This document shows positions 52,911-62,461 of a DNA stretch of 64,000 nt, one piece after another. Both the position numbers and the translations under genes were made by a program. A model generated the notes under the pieces. It saw only the letters and a program-made list of their open reading frames with translations. It was not told where the DNA came from and made no database searches. Within the stretch, counting starts at the first letter, position 1. Every line of letters starts with the position of its first letter. This DNA is from Bacteroidales bacterium (GTDB lineage Bacteria; Bacteroidota; Bacteroidia; Bacteroidales; UBA4417), in NCBI GenBank assembly GCA_016707785.1, contig JADJGZ010000017.1, positions 1-64,000 on the forward strand, in the 5' to 3' direction.

Positions 52911-54914
52911 ATGAAAACTTTTTTTCTGCTATCGCTATTCATTTTGGGGATAAGTTTTTCCCATGCACAAAAGTCTAAAATCCTTTACACTGAAAACCGG
53001 CTTCCTCTTCAACCCGTAAAATATCTTCAGCTACCCCTGGGAGCCATAAAGCCACAGGGACATTTGTTGAAAATGCTTGAACTCCAGAGAGATGGCCTGA
53101 GCGGACACCTGGATAGCATTTACAGCGTCGTATGTGGTCCTCAGAATGGCTGGTTAGGAGGTAAAGGCGATTGCTGGGAAAGAGGTCCTTACTGGATAGA
53201 TGGACTGGTTCCCCTGGCCTACATTTTAAATGATGATGCCCTGAAGAAGAAAGTGAAGGACTGGATGGAGTGGTCAATAGCAAACCAGAGGCCTGATGGA
53301 TATTTCGGACCTTATGCACTTCCTGAAGGTTTTGAAAAAATCAAAGGCACTCAACAAACAAACAGCGAAGACTGGTGGCCAAAAATGGTCATGCTGAAAG
53401 CTATGCAACAATACTATTCAGCAACTGCTGATGAAAGGATTCCCCGGCTATTGACTGCCTATTTCAGGTATCAGTTAAAAATGCTCCCGAAATATCCTTT
53501 GGATCACTGGACTTTCTGGGGTGCACAAAGAGGGGGCGACAATCTGCAGGTAGTACTTTGGCTCTATAACCTGACCGGAGAAAAATTCCTCCTTGAATTG
53601 GCAGAACTCATCCATCAACAGACCTTTCACTGGACAGATGTATTTACCGACAACACCCTCAGGAATGTAAATCCTTATCCCGACTTACATTGTGTTAATA
53701 TCGCACAAGGCTTAAAGGAACCGGTGATTTATTCGCAACTGAATCCTGACAGGAAATACATCTATGCTGTAAAGTCGGGGCTTGATGCCCTCAGGGATGT
53801 GCATGGTTTTGTAAATGGGATGTATGGCGCGGATGAAATGTTGCATGGGAATGACCCCATTCAGGGATCAGAGCTTTGTTCGGCGATAGAATTGATGTAT
53901 TCACTGGAAAGCGTTTTACCAATCTCCGGTGATCTTTATTATGCCGACTATCTGGAAAAAATTGCCTACAATGTTTTACCCACCCAGGTAGATGATCATT
54001 TCACCCGCAAACAGTACTTTCAGCAAGTTAACCAGGTCTTGATCACTGATGATTGGCGCCATTTCGATTGTGATTATAATGGCAGAATTGTTTTCGGAAC
54101 CACAAGTGGATATCCTTGCTGCCTTGCAAATATGCACCAGGGGTGGCCAAAGTTTGTAGGTAACCTGTGGTATGCAACTTCTGACAAGGGTTTGGCGGCA
54201 TTGGTCTATGGCCCTTCAAGCGTAAAGGCCATAGTAGGTGATGGAACATCTGTGGAAATAACCGAAAATACAACCTACCCTTTTTCAGAACATCTGACAT
54301 TCAACATAAAGCTAACCAAGCCTACGGATTTTCCGCTATATCTTAGAATCCCCCTCTGGTGTAAAAATCCCCTGGTGAAAGTAAATGGGATTAGCTGGGG
54401 AACATTTCATGAGGGAGAAACCGTTAAGATTCATCGAATATGGTCAGAAAACGATAAAGTAGACTTACAATTCCCTATGGATATCCGATTGTCGAATTGG
54501 TATGAACGATCCCTGGGAATAGAGAGAGGCCCATTGGTATATGCTTTGAAAGTAGAGGAATTATGGAAAGAGGTGAAAGCTGATAACAGGGATGACACAT
54601 TTTTTGAGGTATTGCCATTGTCGGCCTGGAATTACGGAATTACTGCAAAAGCTGTGAAAGAACTAGATTTTAAAGTTCAGCAGGATAGTTTGAAAAATGA
54701 CATGCCCTGGAACCTTGCAAATGCCCCAATTCACATCAAAACTAAAGGCAAAAAAATCCCACATTGGACCTTATATGAAAATTCCACCGGGAAACTGCCT
54801 TATCCAGCCTGGCCACATCGTGAACTTGATACCCCTGAAGAGGAAATTGTTCTAATACCATATGGATGCTCAACGCTAAGGATTGCTGAGTTTCCAATCG
54901 TTGATCTGCATTAA
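52911..54914 (+). CDS. Exported GH127-type beta-L-arabinofuranosidase domain protein
   Basis: A 667-residue protein with a signal peptide (KTFFLLSLFILGISFSHAQ) and an (alpha/alpha)6 catalytic domain of the DUF1680/GH127 group. Landmarks: GDCWERGPYWIDGLVPLAY near 85, NQRPDGYFGP near 125, GSELCSAIELMYSLE near 323 with probable acid Glu, and SGYPCCLANMHQG near 403, whose adjacent Cys pair corresponds to the zinc-bound Cys nucleophile region of HypBA1. A beta-sandwich fills the C-terminus. HypBA1 removes beta-L-arabinofuranose from hydroxyproline-linked oligosaccharides of extensins. The gene follows the hydroxyproline dehydratase pair by 134 nt on the same strand, which fits that substrate. Specificity in this broad group is uncertain. 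Confidence 0.78.
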   Translation: MKTFFLLSLFILGISFSHAQKSKILYTENRLPLQPVKYLQLPLGAIKPQGHLLKMLELQRDGLSGHLDSIYSVVCGPQNGWLGGKGDCWERGPYWIDGLVPLAYILNDDALKKKVKDWMEWSIANQRPDGYFGPYALPEGFEKIKGTQQTNSEDWWPKMVMLKAMQQYYSATADERIPRLLTAYFRYQLKMLPKYPLDHWTFWGAQRGGDNLQVVLWLYNLTGEKFLLELAELIHQQTFHWTDVFTDNTLRNVNPYPDLHCVNIAQGLKEPVIYSQLNPDRKYIYAVKSGLDALRDVHGFVNGMYGADEMLHGNDPIQGSELCSAIELMYSLESVLPISGDLYYADYLEKIAYNVLPTQVDDHFTRKQYFQQVNQVLITDDWRHFDCDYNGRIVFGTTSGYPCCLANMHQGWPKFVGNLWYATSDKGLAALVYGPSSVKAIVGDGTSVEITENTTYPFSEHLTFNIKLTKPTDFPLYLRIPLWCKNPLVKVNGISWGTFHEGETVKIHRIWSENDKVDLQFPMDIRLSNWYERSLGIERGPLVYALKVEELWKEVKADNRDDTFFEVLPLSAWNYGITAKAVKELDFKVQQDSLKNDMPWNLANAPIHIKTKGKKIPHWTLYENSTGKLPYPAWPHRELDTPEEEIVLIPYGCSTLRIAEFPIVDLH

Positions 54915-55143
54915 TGGAGCCCAAAACAATTTGATTAAATGCTTGTTTCATTTTGAAACATCTTCCGCAATTGGGTTTTTTTTCATAACTTTATATCCCG
55001 AATTGCCCACTGCTGAAAACTCTAGTCCGGCATGTCTGCTCCTAAGCTCCGATTCACCTAAACTCCTGAAGTATTTAGTTCTTCCGGGTTGTAATATTTT
55101 TTGTTTATATTTCACATACAGAGGATGGTTTATCTGATGAAGT

Positions 55144-58100
55144 ATGAAATTCTCTAATACATTTTTTCTGCTCTTTTTCATCTTGGTTGCGAGTACCATG
55201 CCAACCGCAGTGCGGGGAATTAATACAAATAGTAGTTGTAACGGTAACAAGACAAATAGCACCAATCCTTCTGGCGTATTAAATGAATTAAATTCGATTT
55301 TATGTGGAAACACTTTTGAATTTACAATAGCAAATGATATCCAGGTTTCAGATAAAGTTTTAGAATTCGATTTGAACATCTTAAGTCTGGACAGTCTTCA
55401 TCCCTTTGAACTATCTTGTATAAAGGCAGGGATTTATGTTAATCCCGCAATAATAAACGGTGGACAAATACAGTGCCTGATCATGTGCAATTCATCCACA
55501 CTCAATTACTGTCAAAAGCCCACCAATATTGCTTTCAATACTACCACCAACAGTATTGAACTGTTTCCCATGCCATTCCCTTTACCAGGACAGGGCACTA
55601 TTCTTTCTACAGATTCTCTGAATCCGACCAGGGTTTGTCGCATTCAAATAATCAACAGTGTTCCATGGGCGACAGGCACTCCGGACCTGGGTTTTATATT
55701 CTCTCCATCAGGATTTAGAACGGAGGTTTCGAAGTTTATCTGGCAAGTCAGCATCCCCTTAATCACAGATTCTAACAATTGTTTTAGTAAGGCTGCAAAC
55801 CAGGTATTAAATTATCCACTACCAGAACCACCTTCCATTTTTAATGTTATTGGAAGTGGAAGTTTTTGTCAGGATGTTTTTCCTGTCGAAGTTGGCCTTG
55901 ATGGGTCTGAATCAGGGGTAACCTATCTCTTATACTTTAATGACTCCTTTCTGGGATCAATGAATGGAAATAATGGACCAATTAACTGGAGTTGTTCCCT
56001 GCCTGGTACTTATTCAGTTGTTGGAGTTAATGCTGCCGGAAGGTATGCTATGAATGGGATAGCAATAGTTTCAGTATTCCCGGAACCATTTGTTTCAATA
56101 GCACCACCCCAGGTTGATATTTGTCCGGGAATACCCGTTACTTTAAGTGCAGAAGTTCAAAACGCCGGGACAAGTGCCGAATATCTATGGAAGATATTCT
56201 CCGTTTCCGGTATTCACTTAACCTCAACTTCAGAACCTTTCTATACTTATTTGCCGGAGAATGGCGATAGTGTGCTGGTCGAATATATGCAACATCAGCC
56301 CTGTGAGCGGGTCATAGAGTCATCCCCTGTTTTAATTACAATTAATTCCGGATCTGAAGGTGGCTGGATTAACAGTGATACCAATATTTTCCTTGGAGAC
56401 TCTACCGGAATAATGACACTGACTGGATATTCCGGGAGCATAATTAAATGGCAACGCTGTTTTGAATCAGGGAACTGGGAGGATTTATCAATATCTTCAA
56501 TTACTTTTTCCGATCTGCCAGGTAATGCAGGCATATGGAAATATCGTGCTGTAGTCAAACAAGGCGAATGCCCGGAGGCTTATTCAGAAGAGGTCATTAT
56601 TAATGTTCTATATCGCACATTGGTTTTGAAGTTTTACCCTGAAGGTATTTATAACCCCCAGCATGATTATTTGAATAAAGCCCGTGACTACAATGACGTT
56701 AGGTTTCAAAGTGATACTGCTGATCTGGTAACAATCAGGATAAAGAGTGCAAATCCTCCATATGAAGAAGTTTTCAGGTTTCGGGATATTGCTCTTCCTA
56801 TAAGTGGAATAATTAAAGTGGATTTACCTGATTTTTTGAGAGCATCCTGCTATATTGTCATCAATCACAGGAATAGTATTGAGACCTGGAGCGCATATCC
56901 TGTTTCATTTGCAAAGAATTTGATCAACTATGACTTTAGCTCGGCAGCTGAAATGGCTTTTGGGGCAAATCAGGGACGATCAGGACAATCATGGGTAATA
57001 CTTAGTGGTGATATCAACCAGGATGGCAAGATTAACGAGGAGGACCTTAATCGTATTGAGATTTCATCGGGAGAATTTAGGAATGGCTATGTGCCGGAGG
57101 ATGTGAATGGTGATGGCACCATAGATGCCGCAGACCTGATCATTATTGACAATAACTATTCAGCCGGAATAGAAGCTGAATTTCCTGTTTATCATGAACC
57201 CCCTGTTGTTACAACTAACCCGGTAGATTCAGTTAGTATGACTTCTGCGCGTACAAAGGTGAATATCATTTCCCAGGGAAGTTCTGCTATTATCCGGTCA
57301 GGAGTATGTTGGAGTAAATCCGCGTTACCCAATCTAGAAGATTTTTTTGCAGTTCACGAAGGAAATGATTTGATCTATTCAATTGACTTACAAGGTCTTG
57401 AAACAGGTTGTCACTATTATTTCAGAGCTTATGCAACGAATGCTGAAGGTACTTCCTATGGACCGGAATATAGTTTCACAACCCTTCAACCTGGTGGAGC
57501 AATTTTTTCACTAATGCCACTTATCACTTATGGGACCCAGACCTATAATACAGTAAAAATTGGTACCCAGGTCTGGTTCAGGGAAAACCTAAATATTGGA
57601 ACCAGAATTGATCAGGCCCAGAATTCCACAGACAATGGTATTATTGAGAAATACTGCTCTGAAGACTTTGAGTTTAATTGTGATCTTTCCGGAGGTTTCT
57701 ACCGATGGGATGAATTGATGCAATATAATGCAAATCAAGGATCACAAGGTATTTGTCCATCAGGCTGGCATATTCCTACCAGTGAAGACTGGGATACCCT
57801 CACCAAATTTCTTGGCGGAAATAATATTGCAGGTGGAAAGATGAAAAGCACAGGGTTGAAAAGGTGGGCTTTTCCAAATTCAGGAGCAACCAATGAAAGC
57901 GGATTTTCGGCTGTGCCTGAAGATTTTCAGGGAATTTATAGTTATTGGCTCAATTCATCAGAATGTTCGTATCAGCAAGGATCCGGATACGCCTCTGGTC
58001 GTAAGGTATGGACAAATACCCCCTCTGTTTCAGTTGACCCTTATTGTCATAAAAGCTTTCTTCAAGGATATGGGGTAGTTCGTTGTATAATGGATGATAG

Positions 58101-59970
58101 CCTACAATTGGTTGATGTATCCACTTCCAATATTCAATTCTATAGTCTTGATTCAGTAATCACCGGAGGTGCGGTTACATCTCTGGGAGGGACACCCGTT
58201 ACTGAAAGAGGGGTGTGCTGGAGTTCACAAGCAAATCCGGATATATCCGATTCTCATAACATCGAGGGTAGTGGTTATGGAACTTTTTCAAGTCTGATCA
58301 GTGGTTTGCATCAAGACAGCATTTACTATTTCAGGGCATATGCTACTAATCTCGCAGGTACAGCCTATGGCCCTGAGAGGAGTATATCTACTGCTTCCTA
58401 CGGGATTCCCTGCCCGGGCCTGGATTCGATAGTTTATGAAGGACAAACCTATCATACCGTTGCTATTGGAAATCAATGCTGGCTGAAGGAGAACCTTAAT
58501 GTCGGAACCATGACAGATGCTCCGGCATTTTCTCAAAATGATTCAATAATTGAAAAATTCTGCTATGATAATCTTGAGTCAAATTGCAGTCTTTATGGAG
58601 GTCTCTATTTTTGGCAGGAGATGATGCAATACTCTTATATAGAAGGCTCACAAGGTATTTGTCCGGATGGTTGGCATATTCCCTCTGCTTCTGATTGGAA
58701 CGCCCTTACAGATCATCTTGGTGGAGTATCAGTTGCAGGAGGAAAACTGAAAGATGTCGGAACTGCAATATGGGCTGAACCTAACATCGGGGCAACCAAT
58801 GAATATGGTTTTTATGCACTACCTGCAGGACAAGTAGAATCTGTAGCCTTGTTTGATTACTTTCAATGGATTGGAGAACGTACTACTTTCTGGTCCTCAA
58901 CTTATCAATGGGAATGGAGTCCATCTGCCCGTTATATCGTTAATAGTTCGGGAAACATATATGATGTTGAGATCTATGAATATACCGGATTAAGTGTCAG
59001 GTGTATAAAGAACGACAGCCTTGAATTGGCCCAGGTAACAACCGTTCCGGCTACTTATCTGGGTTCATACACAGCAACAAGCGGTGGTTCTGGTTTAGCT
59101 TCCGGAGGATCTGAAATAAGCAGTAAAGGTGTTTGTTATGATACCATTCCTGGACCAACCCTGGCAAGTCCACATACAAATGAAGGAGCTGGAACGGGGG
59201 ATTATGTCAGTCAACTCATTAATTTATCACCCAATACTACCTATTATGCAAGGGCTTATGCTGAGAACATAGGAGGTATTGCTTATGGAAATGAGATTGT
59301 ATTTACAACATTCGATACAATAATCAATACCACTTCCTGTCCAGGTGAACCCACCCTGATATACGGAGGAAAAACCTACAATACAATCCTGATTGGAGAA
59401 CAATGCTGGCTAAAGGAAAATCTTGATGTAGGCATAATGATCAGTAGCCTTGAAAATCAATATAATAATAACTTAGTTGAAAAATATTGTTATGGCAACC
59501 AGGAATCTAATTGTGCTGTTTTTGGAGGCCTGTATCAATGGGATGAAGCCATGCAATATTCGAACCTACCTGGGAACCAGGGAATTTGTCCGGAGGGATG
59601 GCATATCCCTGATAATGAAGACTGGTGTGAATTAAGCTATTTTGTGGATTCAACCTTCAACTGCAACTCCAATTACTGTGATGGAATTGTTGCCGGAACC
59701 AATTTAAAAGCAAGCAATAGCTGGAATTCTGGAGGGAATGGGTCAAATAGCTCTGGATTTACTGCATTGGCATCCGGTTATTACAGTTCTCTGGAAATCT
59801 CGTTTCTGGAGAATGGAAATGCTGCCCACTTTTGGTCTTCACAGGACTTCAGTCCCGGCACTGCATGGATGTGGGGACTTTATACAAATCAACCAAATAT
59901 ATGCAGAACTGATATTTTAAAAACAGAAGGATATTCTGTTCGTTGCATTAAGAATCCGAATACTTATTAA
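55144..59970 (+). CDS. Modular exported protein with three FISUMP domains and a dockerin-like repeat
   Basis: A 1608-residue protein with a signal peptide (about 1-25). Residues about 30-480 hold Ig/PKD-like beta domains. A dockerin-like EF-hand pair is at about 620-680: DINQDGKINEEDLNRI and DVNGDGTIDAADLIII. Then a module is repeated three times: an Fn3-like domain with GVCWS and YYFRAYATN motifs, followed by a Fibrobacter succinogenes major paralogous (FISUMP) domain with TYNTVKIGTQVWFRENL, GGFYRWDELMQY, GICPSGWHIPTSEDW and VRCI. The FISUMP copies lie at about 790-985, 1090-1292 and 1396-1608. No C-terminal sorting domain is seen; the protein ends with the last FISUMP domain. Function is unknown; surface binding is likely. 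Confidence 0.85.
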   Translation: MKFSNTFFLLFFILVASTMPTAVRGINTNSSCNGNKTNSTNPSGVLNELNSILCGNTFEFTIANDIQVSDKVLEFDLNILSLDSLHPFELSCIKAGIYVNPAIINGGQIQCLIMCNSSTLNYCQKPTNIAFNTTTNSIELFPMPFPLPGQGTILSTDSLNPTRVCRIQIINSVPWATGTPDLGFIFSPSGFRTEVSKFIWQVSIPLITDSNNCFSKAANQVLNYPLPEPPSIFNVIGSGSFCQDVFPVEVGLDGSESGVTYLLYFNDSFLGSMNGNNGPINWSCSLPGTYSVVGVNAAGRYAMNGIAIVSVFPEPFVSIAPPQVDICPGIPVTLSAEVQNAGTSAEYLWKIFSVSGIHLTSTSEPFYTYLPENGDSVLVEYMQHQPCERVIESSPVLITINSGSEGGWINSDTNIFLGDSTGIMTLTGYSGSIIKWQRCFESGNWEDLSISSITFSDLPGNAGIWKYRAVVKQGECPEAYSEEVIINVLYRTLVLKFYPEGIYNPQHDYLNKARDYNDVRFQSDTADLVTIRIKSANPPYEEVFRFRDIALPISGIIKVDLPDFLRASCYIVINHRNSIETWSAYPVSFAKNLINYDFSSAAEMAFGANQGRSGQSWVILSGDINQDGKINEEDLNRIEISSGEFRNGYVPEDVNGDGTIDAADLIIIDNNYSAGIEAEFPVYHEPPVVTTNPVDSVSMTSARTKVNIISQGSSAIIRSGVCWSKSALPNLEDFFAVHEGNDLIYSIDLQGLETGCHYYFRAYATNAEGTSYGPEYSFTTLQPGGAIFSLMPLITYGTQTYNTVKIGTQVWFRENLNIGTRIDQAQNSTDNGIIEKYCSEDFEFNCDLSGGFYRWDELMQYNANQGSQGICPSGWHIPTSEDWDTLTKFLGGNNIAGGKMKSTGLKRWAFPNSGATNESGFSAVPEDFQGIYSYWLNSSECSYQQGSGYASGRKVWTNTPSVSVDPYCHKSFLQGYGVVRCIMDDSLQLVDVSTSNIQFYSLDSVITGGAVTSLGGTPVTERGVCWSSQANPDISDSHNIEGSGYGTFSSLISGLHQDSIYYFRAYATNLAGTAYGPERSISTASYGIPCPGLDSIVYEGQTYHTVAIGNQCWLKENLNVGTMTDAPAFSQNDSIIEKFCYDNLESNCSLYGGLYFWQEMMQYSYIEGSQGICPDGWHIPSASDWNALTDHLGGVSVAGGKLKDVGTAIWAEPNIGATNEYGFYALPAGQVESVALFDYFQWIGERTTFWSSTYQWEWSPSARYIVNSSGNIYDVEIYEYTGLSVRCIKNDSLELAQVTTVPATYLGSYTATSGGSGLASGGSEISSKGVCYDTIPGPTLASPHTNEGAGTGDYVSQLINLSPNTTYYARAYAENIGGIAYGNEIVFTTFDTIINTTSCPGEPTLIYGGKTYNTILIGEQCWLKENLDVGIMISSLENQYNNNLVEKYCYGNQESNCAVFGGLYQWDEAMQYSNLPGNQGICPEGWHIPDNEDWCELSYFVDSTFNCNSNYCDGIVAGTNLKASNSWNSGGNGSNSSGFTALASGYYSSLEISFLENGNAAHFWSSQDFSPGTAWMWGLYTNQPNICRTDILKTEGYSVRCIKNPNTY

Positions 59971-60117
59971 CTGCCATTTCTTCCAATTCATCCTAACTAA
60001 GGATTATTCCCATCTTACTTCTAATACACTCCAGCTGACTCAAAATAACTTATTACTCATTTTGCTTTATCAGGCTTGTACTGCTGATTCAATTTCTAAT
60101 TTATTTTTCGAATCATT

Positions 60118-61131
60118 ATGGTAAAAGTAAGAACGAGTAGCATACTGGTACGTTTTGTTAAACTGACTAAATATCTGTTTTCCATCGGATCCATTTTGTT
60201 GATTTTGGCAAGTTGTCAGAAGGAAGCAAATCAGCCATCCTCTGCTGATTACAGGATTAAGGAATACTCTGTTTATGATGACGAAGTGTTTGTTGCACGC
60301 TATGTATTAGATTATCAGAATGATCAATTAATTGCAGTTCGGCTCTTTGCCAAGAATTCAAACCAAAGTCTAGCTGAATATCATCGGGTTTTAATTTCAT
60401 ACCCAAAGCCATCTACAGGAATTATATCAGTATACTATCTTGATGATACCAAAACCTGGCAAAACAGTATAAGGTATGAATTTGAATATGATGAAAAAAA
60501 GATTTTGAGCAGTATCAGGTTCGAATTTAATAACGAGAAATGGGTGCCTGATCAAAAATTTATGCGTCAGTTCATTGGTAACAACGTCTTGCTTTCAACT
60601 TCATTTGAATACAAGCAAGATATCTTTAATCCCGTCTGGCATGAACTATATGAATATAAAGGTGAAGAACCGGAACAAGTGATCTCCGAATTGTATATGG
60701 AAGGTAATTGGAAATCAGTGAGAAAGACGACATTGCAATATGATAGTACATTGCTGATAGGAAATACTGAATACTATTCCAATAATGACCAATGGTTTGA
60801 AGATGTCAGGAATGATTACTACTACCTGGGTGATAAAGTGGCAGAAATGAAAGAATTTAAATTCCAGGATGGTAATTGGCAAGAAAAGCCACATAGTTTT
60901 CAATTTAACTATGATGCATTTGGAAATATGAGTTCCTGGATTGAAAAATATGAGGGAATTAACCGGAAGATTGAATTCAGTTATGAAAAAGGAAAAGGCA
61001 ATTACCGGCAAATCCAGGATGCGCAACTCAATAACTGGCTATGGTATAATAAATATCCTCTTCTTTTGAAAAAGTCTTCTATTCCATTGATTGACAATCA
61101 ATCGTTTTTGATTCAGGGGTTAAATCAGTAA
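60118..61131 (+). CDS. Putative lipoprotein with YD-like repeats
   Basis: A 337-residue protein with a basic N-terminus and hydrophobic stretch ending in a lipobox LLILASC (Cys33), so probably lipid-anchored. The body contains recurring Tyr/Phe-rich segments (YEFEYDEKKILSSI, STSFEYKQDIF, TTLQYDSTLL, FQFNYDAFGNMSSW) that resemble the YD-type repeats of Rhs-like or outer-membrane beta proteins. No enzyme motif is visible. It follows the FISUMP protein by 147 nt on the same strand; a functional link is possible but not shown. Confidence 0.7.
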   Translation: MVKVRTSSILVRFVKLTKYLFSIGSILLILASCQKEANQPSSADYRIKEYSVYDDEVFVARYVLDYQNDQLIAVRLFAKNSNQSLAEYHRVLISYPKPSTGIISVYYLDDTKTWQNSIRYEFEYDEKKILSSIRFEFNNEKWVPDQKFMRQFIGNNVLLSTSFEYKQDIFNPVWHELYEYKGEEPEQVISELYMEGNWKSVRKTTLQYDSTLLIGNTEYYSNNDQWFEDVRNDYYYLGDKVAEMKEFKFQDGNWQEKPHSFQFNYDAFGNMSSWIEKYEGINRKIEFSYEKGKGNYRQIQDAQLNNWLWYNKYPLLLKKSSIPLIDNQSFLIQGLNQ

Positions 61132-61170
61132 GCTATTCCCGGAACAGGACAACTGTGAAAATGGCCAGAA

Positions 61171-61734
61171 TCACTTATTGTTGAATTCCGACATGGTATG
61201 ATTTACACCGGCAAGCACAAAGCTTTTGATCATATCGACGGCAAGATCAATGCGCGGCAGTAATATTTTTTCATCTTTCGACGACCATCTTCCAAGCACA
61301 TAATCCACCTGGAATCCTTTGGCATAATCCTTACCAATTCCAAAGCGAAGTCTTGACCAATCTGTGGTGATCAGAGTTTCAATAATATGATTCAAACCGT
61401 TATGGCTCCCGCCGCTTCCTTTGGATCGCATTCGCAGAACACCCAGGTCAAGGTCGACATCATCGGTGATAACCAGCAGGTTCTCAAGGGGAATTTTTTC
61501 CTTATCGAGCCAATACTTGACGGCTTTACCTGAAAGATTCATGTAAGTAGTGGGCTTCAGAAGGATCATTTCTTTGTTTTTCACTCTGCATTCAGCCATG
61601 GAAGCATGGCGGCCAATACTGAATTTTGCACCTAATGACTGAGCAAGGGCATCAAGAACTATAAAACCTATATTATGACGAGTATTGGCATACTCATCAC
61701 CTATATTCCCCAGTCCTACAATCAGGTATTTCAT
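61171..61734 (-). CDS. pth: Peptidyl-tRNA hydrolase
   Basis: A 187-residue enzyme that frees tRNA from stalled peptidyl-tRNA. Catalytic His is in NTRHNIGF near 20; the Asn in TYMNLSGKAV near 66 and the DDVDLDLGVLRMRSKGSGGSHNGLNHI segment (with Asp near 91 and Asn near 112) are conserved. Length is normal. Start at the second of two adjacent Met codons. It follows rplY on the minus strand, but a terminator-like hairpin lies between. Confidence 0.93.
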   Translation of the reverse strand: MKYLIVGLGNIGDEYANTRHNIGFIVLDALAQSLGAKFSIGRHASMAECRVKNKEMILLKPTTYMNLSGKAVKYWLDKEKIPLENLLVITDDVDLDLGVLRMRSKGSGGSHNGLNHIIETLITTDWSRLRFGIGKDYAKGFQVDYVLGRWSSKDEKILLPRIDLAVDMIKSFVLAGVNHTMSEFNNK

Positions 61735-61804
61735 CAAATATTATTCAATTAGGTAAACGCTTTTCAATGGTCAGCTCCTGGAATATTGAAACATAACTAT
61801 TGAG

Positions 61805-61846
61805 GATAAAAACGAAAGGTACAAAGTTAAGAACCTTGTACCTTTC
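61805..61846 (-). terminator. Terminator downstream of rplY
   Basis: On the minus strand a perfect 11-nt stem (GAAAGGTACAA with TTGTACCTTTC, positions 61814-61846) is followed by GTTTTTATCC. It separates rplY from pth, so pth is either read through or has its own promoter. Confidence 0.75.
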
Positions 61847-61865
61847 AAAATGCTCATTATGAATT

Positions 61866-62438
61866 TTACTTCTTACCTGGCACTTCAGTTTCAACGGCGC
61901 GGGTTGAAATAACAGTAACCAATACACTGCTGGGAGCATCAAGAAGTGTAACATTCTCGATACTTAAATCACCCACTTTGATGGTTCCATTAATTTCTAG
62001 TCCGCTGATATTCACTTTTATCTCATCAGGAAGAAGATCTGGCAGAGCTTTTACTTTCAGCTTGCGGAATTTCTTCACTAATTTCCCGCCACGCAGTACA
62101 CCTTCGGAAGTTCCTTCGACACGGATCGGAACAGTGATGATTACTGGTTTTCCGGGAATAATTTCCATGAAGTCGACATGCAGAATTTTATCGGTAACAG
62201 GATGATACTGAACATCCTGAAGGATAGTCCTGTATTCTTTACCATCTACACTTAAATTGATAATGTGTGCATAAGGGGTAAAGATCACCGGATTGAAATC
62301 CTTTTCAGTTACTGCGAAATGGACTTCAGATTTTCCACCATACAAGACACAAGGTACCTTACCGGCAGCCCTGTTTTTCTTAGCATCTTTTTTCCCTACG
62401 TTCTCCCGAAGAGAACCGCTCATAGATACTGTTTTCAT
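61866..62438 (-). CDS. rplY: 50S ribosomal protein L25 (CTC type)
   Basis: A 190-residue long-form L25/Ctc protein binding 5S rRNA. The N-terminal domain begins MKTVSMSGSLRENVGKKDAKKNRAAGKVPCVLYGG, reported here only by its key parts: basic start, GKKDAKKNRAAG and PCVLYGG; the C-terminal TL5 domain contains DFMEIIPGKPVIITVP and VLRGGKLVKKF. In many bacteria it lies between prs and pth, as here: 23 nt separate it from prs. Confidence 0.93.
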   Translation of the reverse strand: MKTVSMSGSLRENVGKKDAKKNRAAGKVPCVLYGGKSEVHFAVTEKDFNPVIFTPYAHIINLSVDGKEYRTILQDVQYHPVTDKILHVDFMEIIPGKPVIITVPIRVEGTSEGVLRGGKLVKKFRKLKVKALPDLLPDEIKVNISGLEINGTIKVGDLSIENVTLLDAPSSVLVTVISTRAVETEVPGKK

Positions 62439-62461
62439 TGTTTAATTGATTTAGGTAATTA

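Noticed and set aside
54948..55379. Minus-strand 143-codon frame with a hydrophobic segment
   Set aside because: It overlaps the signal-peptide region of the FISUMP protein on the opposite strand and has no recognisable motif; a shadow frame.
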